Of a DNA stretch of 64,000 bases, positions 62,675-64,000 are shown piece after piece. Below the pieces are notes generated by a model that searched no databases, was not told where the DNA came from, and saw nothing but the letters and a program-made list of their open reading frames with translations. The number at the start of each line of letters is the position of its first letter. Position 1 is the stretch's first letter. The stretch lies in contig CBDDLA010000001.1 in the NCBI GenBank assembly GCA_965230485.1, forward strand, positions 1,426,001 through 1,490,000. Direction: 5' to 3'. A program made the translations under genes and the position numbers. Source of the stretch: Putridiphycobacter sp965230485 (lineage in GTDB: Bacteria; Bacteroidota; Bacteroidia; Flavobacteriales_D; Crocinitomicaceae).

Positions 62675-63454
62675 ATGAAGTTGATCAGAAGAGTCTTAGT
62701 TAAAGTATTAGGTCTTAACGGCTATTTAAGGCTCATAAGTAGCACGTACTTGTCTTTGATGTCCTTAGGCTTTTTTAAAAAAAAGTACGCTGAACTTCAC
62801 TTTATTAAATCAATTATAAAGCCTTCATATACTGTTTTAGACATTGGCGCTAATCTGGGGTATTATTCCTATTTCATGGCAGGTCAAATTCAAAAGGAGG
62901 GTCGTTTGATTGCAGTGGAGCCTATCCCTCTTTTTGCTAATATTTGGAAGAAGAATATGCGACGGTATCTATCTTCAAACATGCAATTATTCAATTGTGC
63001 CTTAGGAGAAGAGCAAAAAACTCAAGTCGATATGTCCATTCCTATTGTCAATGGAATTGTACGACATGGATTGACTCAAATTAATAGTCAGGATAATGGT
63101 GCTTCACAATTATCATATCAAGTCCCAATGGAAGTAGGTGATGACATTATTAACTCATCTGACATTAGTTCTTTAGATTATTTGAAGTGTGATGTAGAAG
63201 GATATGAACAATATGTTATCCCTTCTTTGAAAAAAACGATTTCTCAGTATAAACCCACCGTCCAAATTGAATTAAACGGTGTCGATAACAGAGAGACTGT
63301 CGTAGCGTTCCTTATGAATTATGGTTATGGCATCTATGTCTTAGATTTTAACAAATTATTGCCAATTTCTAAAGAGGAAATTCATACATTTAACCAAGAT
63401 TTTTACTTCATCCACTCAGATAAAGTTGCCGATCTTGAACACTTAATCATCTAA
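62675..63454 (+). CDS. FkbM-family methyltransferase
   Basis: This 259-residue SAM-dependent methyltransferase has motif I VLDIGANLGYYSYFMA (about 54-69), post-motif KEGRLIAVEPIPL (about 75-88) and the DYLKCDVEGYEQYVIPSL segment (about 168-185) characteristic of the FkbM family, which O-methylates sugars and other hydroxyls. A polysaccharide target is a reasonable guess. It is followed 2 nt later by a YfhO-like gene. Confidence 0.86.
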   Translation: MKLIRRVLVKVLGLNGYLRLISSTYLSLMSLGFFKKKYAELHFIKSIIKPSYTVLDIGANLGYYSYFMAGQIQKEGRLIAVEPIPLFANIWKKNMRRYLSSNMQLFNCALGEEQKTQVDMSIPIVNGIVRHGLTQINSQDNGASQLSYQVPMEVGDDIINSSDISSLDYLKCDVEGYEQYVIPSLKKTISQYKPTVQIELNGVDNRETVVAFLMNYGYGIYVLDFNKLLPISKEEIHTFNQDFYFIHSDKVADLEHLII

Positions 63455-63456
63455 GA

Positions 63457-64000
63457 ATGAATTTAAAAGAAAGACTACTTCAAAAGAAAAACTTATGGCA
63501 TGTTGGTGCTATAGCCTTATTTGCCATCATATCCATTATCTATTTTCATCCCGCTCTATCAGGATATGCCCTGAAACAAGGAGACGTTGAAAAATGGGCA
63601 GGTGGCGCTCAGGAGATTATAGATTACAGATCGCTTGGTCAGGAAACTTTATGGACTAATTCAATGTTTTCTGGTATGCCTTCTGTTCAAATTGCTACCA
63701 AGTATCAAGGACTTGCATTAATTGATTTTCTGCGTTCAATCTCAACATTATGGCTGCCGGGTCCTGTTGGCTTTTTATTTCTTTACTTTGCTGGTTTTTA
63801 TTTACTATCTATTAGCCTTAAAATTAGACCATACATTGGTATGATTGGGGCCATTGCTTACGGGTTATCGTCATACTTTATCATCATCTTGGAAGCGGGT
63901 CACAATACTAAGGCTGCTGCCATTGGTTATGCCCCTTTTGTTATTGCTGGTTTTATTTGGGCATTCAGGAGCAAACGCTGGATCTTTGCGTTGGCAATGT
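63457..64000 (+). CDS. YfhO-family membrane protein, N-terminal fragment
   Basis: This 181-codon partial gene runs off the end of the window. It begins MNLKERLLQKKNLWHVGAI and has several hydrophobic helices, with the FHPALSGYALKQGDVEKW and NSMFSGMPSVQI segments. These fit the YfhO family, large multi-span glycosyl-transferase-like proteins of unknown detail that are often linked to polysaccharide or lipid glycosylation. It starts 2 nt after the FkbM gene, so both are one unit. Confidence 0.8.
   Translation, partial: MNLKERLLQKKNLWHVGAIALFAIISIIYFHPALSGYALKQGDVEKWAGGAQEIIDYRSLGQETLWTNSMFSGMPSVQIATKYQGLALIDFLRSISTLWLPGPVGFLFLYFAGFYLLSISLKIRPYIGMIGAIAYGLSSYFIIILEAGHNTKAAAIGYAPFVIAGFIWAFRSKRWIFALAM

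Noticed and set aside
1..64000. tRNA, rRNA, riboswitch, transposase and integrase genes
   Set aside because: None was seen by eye in the gaps or coding regions; a covariance search would be needed to exclude small structured RNAs.

Overview
This window is a low-GC chromosomal segment from a member of the Bacteroidota, most likely a marine-type Flavobacteriales. The evidence is type IX secretion (T9SS) genes and T9SS-sorted cargo, many TAnnTTTG-type -7 promoter elements, a bamD-rpoZ-coaBC-porD-recN block, an Na+-pumping NQR operon, a bacillithiol gene (bshC) and Oar/TonB-type receptors. No rRNA, tRNA, CRISPR array, prophage or insertion sequence was seen.

Layout. 0-7.9 kb: porQ, nadK, a CBS protein, pdxJ, a two-component system, two small lipoproteins and an alpha-oxoamine synthase (possible sphingolipid enzyme). 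8-13.4 kb: the bamD-rpoZ-coaBC-porD-recN-DUF423 cluster, facing tsaB and an OmpA protein. 15.3-21.8 kb: a truncated haemoglobin, then three tandem T9SS cargo genes (a 1193-residue subtilisin-like protease and two sorted surface proteins). 21.8-25.1 kb: monomeric isocitrate dehydrogenase and a DUF72 protein. 25.1-31.0 kb: an all-minus block with arsM, an Oar-like TonB receptor, an arsenosugar-type glycosyltransferase (DUF2064) and a CDP-alcohol phosphatidyltransferase, suggestive of arsenosugar/arsenolipid metabolism. 31.2-34.3 kb: an MBOAT acyltransferase, a DltD-like SGNH transferase and a 41-residue membrane microprotein. 34.4-38.3 kb: an M28 peptidase with T9SS tail, a GFVN-repeat protein and a lipoprotein. 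38.4-44.3 kb: the complete nqrABCDEF operon. 44.4-50.3 kb: yjjG, a membrane protein, upp, an SDR, a FemAB/GNAT-like protein, a YdeI-like protein and a YbiT-type ABC-F ATPase. 50.3-55.8 kb: a Wzc-type tyrosine kinase, glyA and bshC. 55.8-64 kb: an intergenic region rich in dyads, a cyclophilin, an acyltransferase, a hemerythrin-like repair protein, two lipoproteins, carB without its allosteric domain, DUF4834, an FkbM methyltransferase and the start of a YfhO-type membrane protein.

The most notable system is at 31222-34325. Three translationally overlapping genes look like a Gram-negative counterpart of the Dlt acyl-relay. They are an MBOAT with both active-site-type histidines, an SGNH transferase with GTSE and DVQH motifs, and a 41-residue single-pass peptide ending in YIYLDF. 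That ending resembles the C-terminal tyrosine acyl-shuttle hexapeptide of DltX. Other points of interest are a gene at 47.1-48.0 kb whose conserved N-terminus appears to begin at ATT, and five genes with a -7 element exactly 4 nt from the start codon, which implies leaderless mRNAs.
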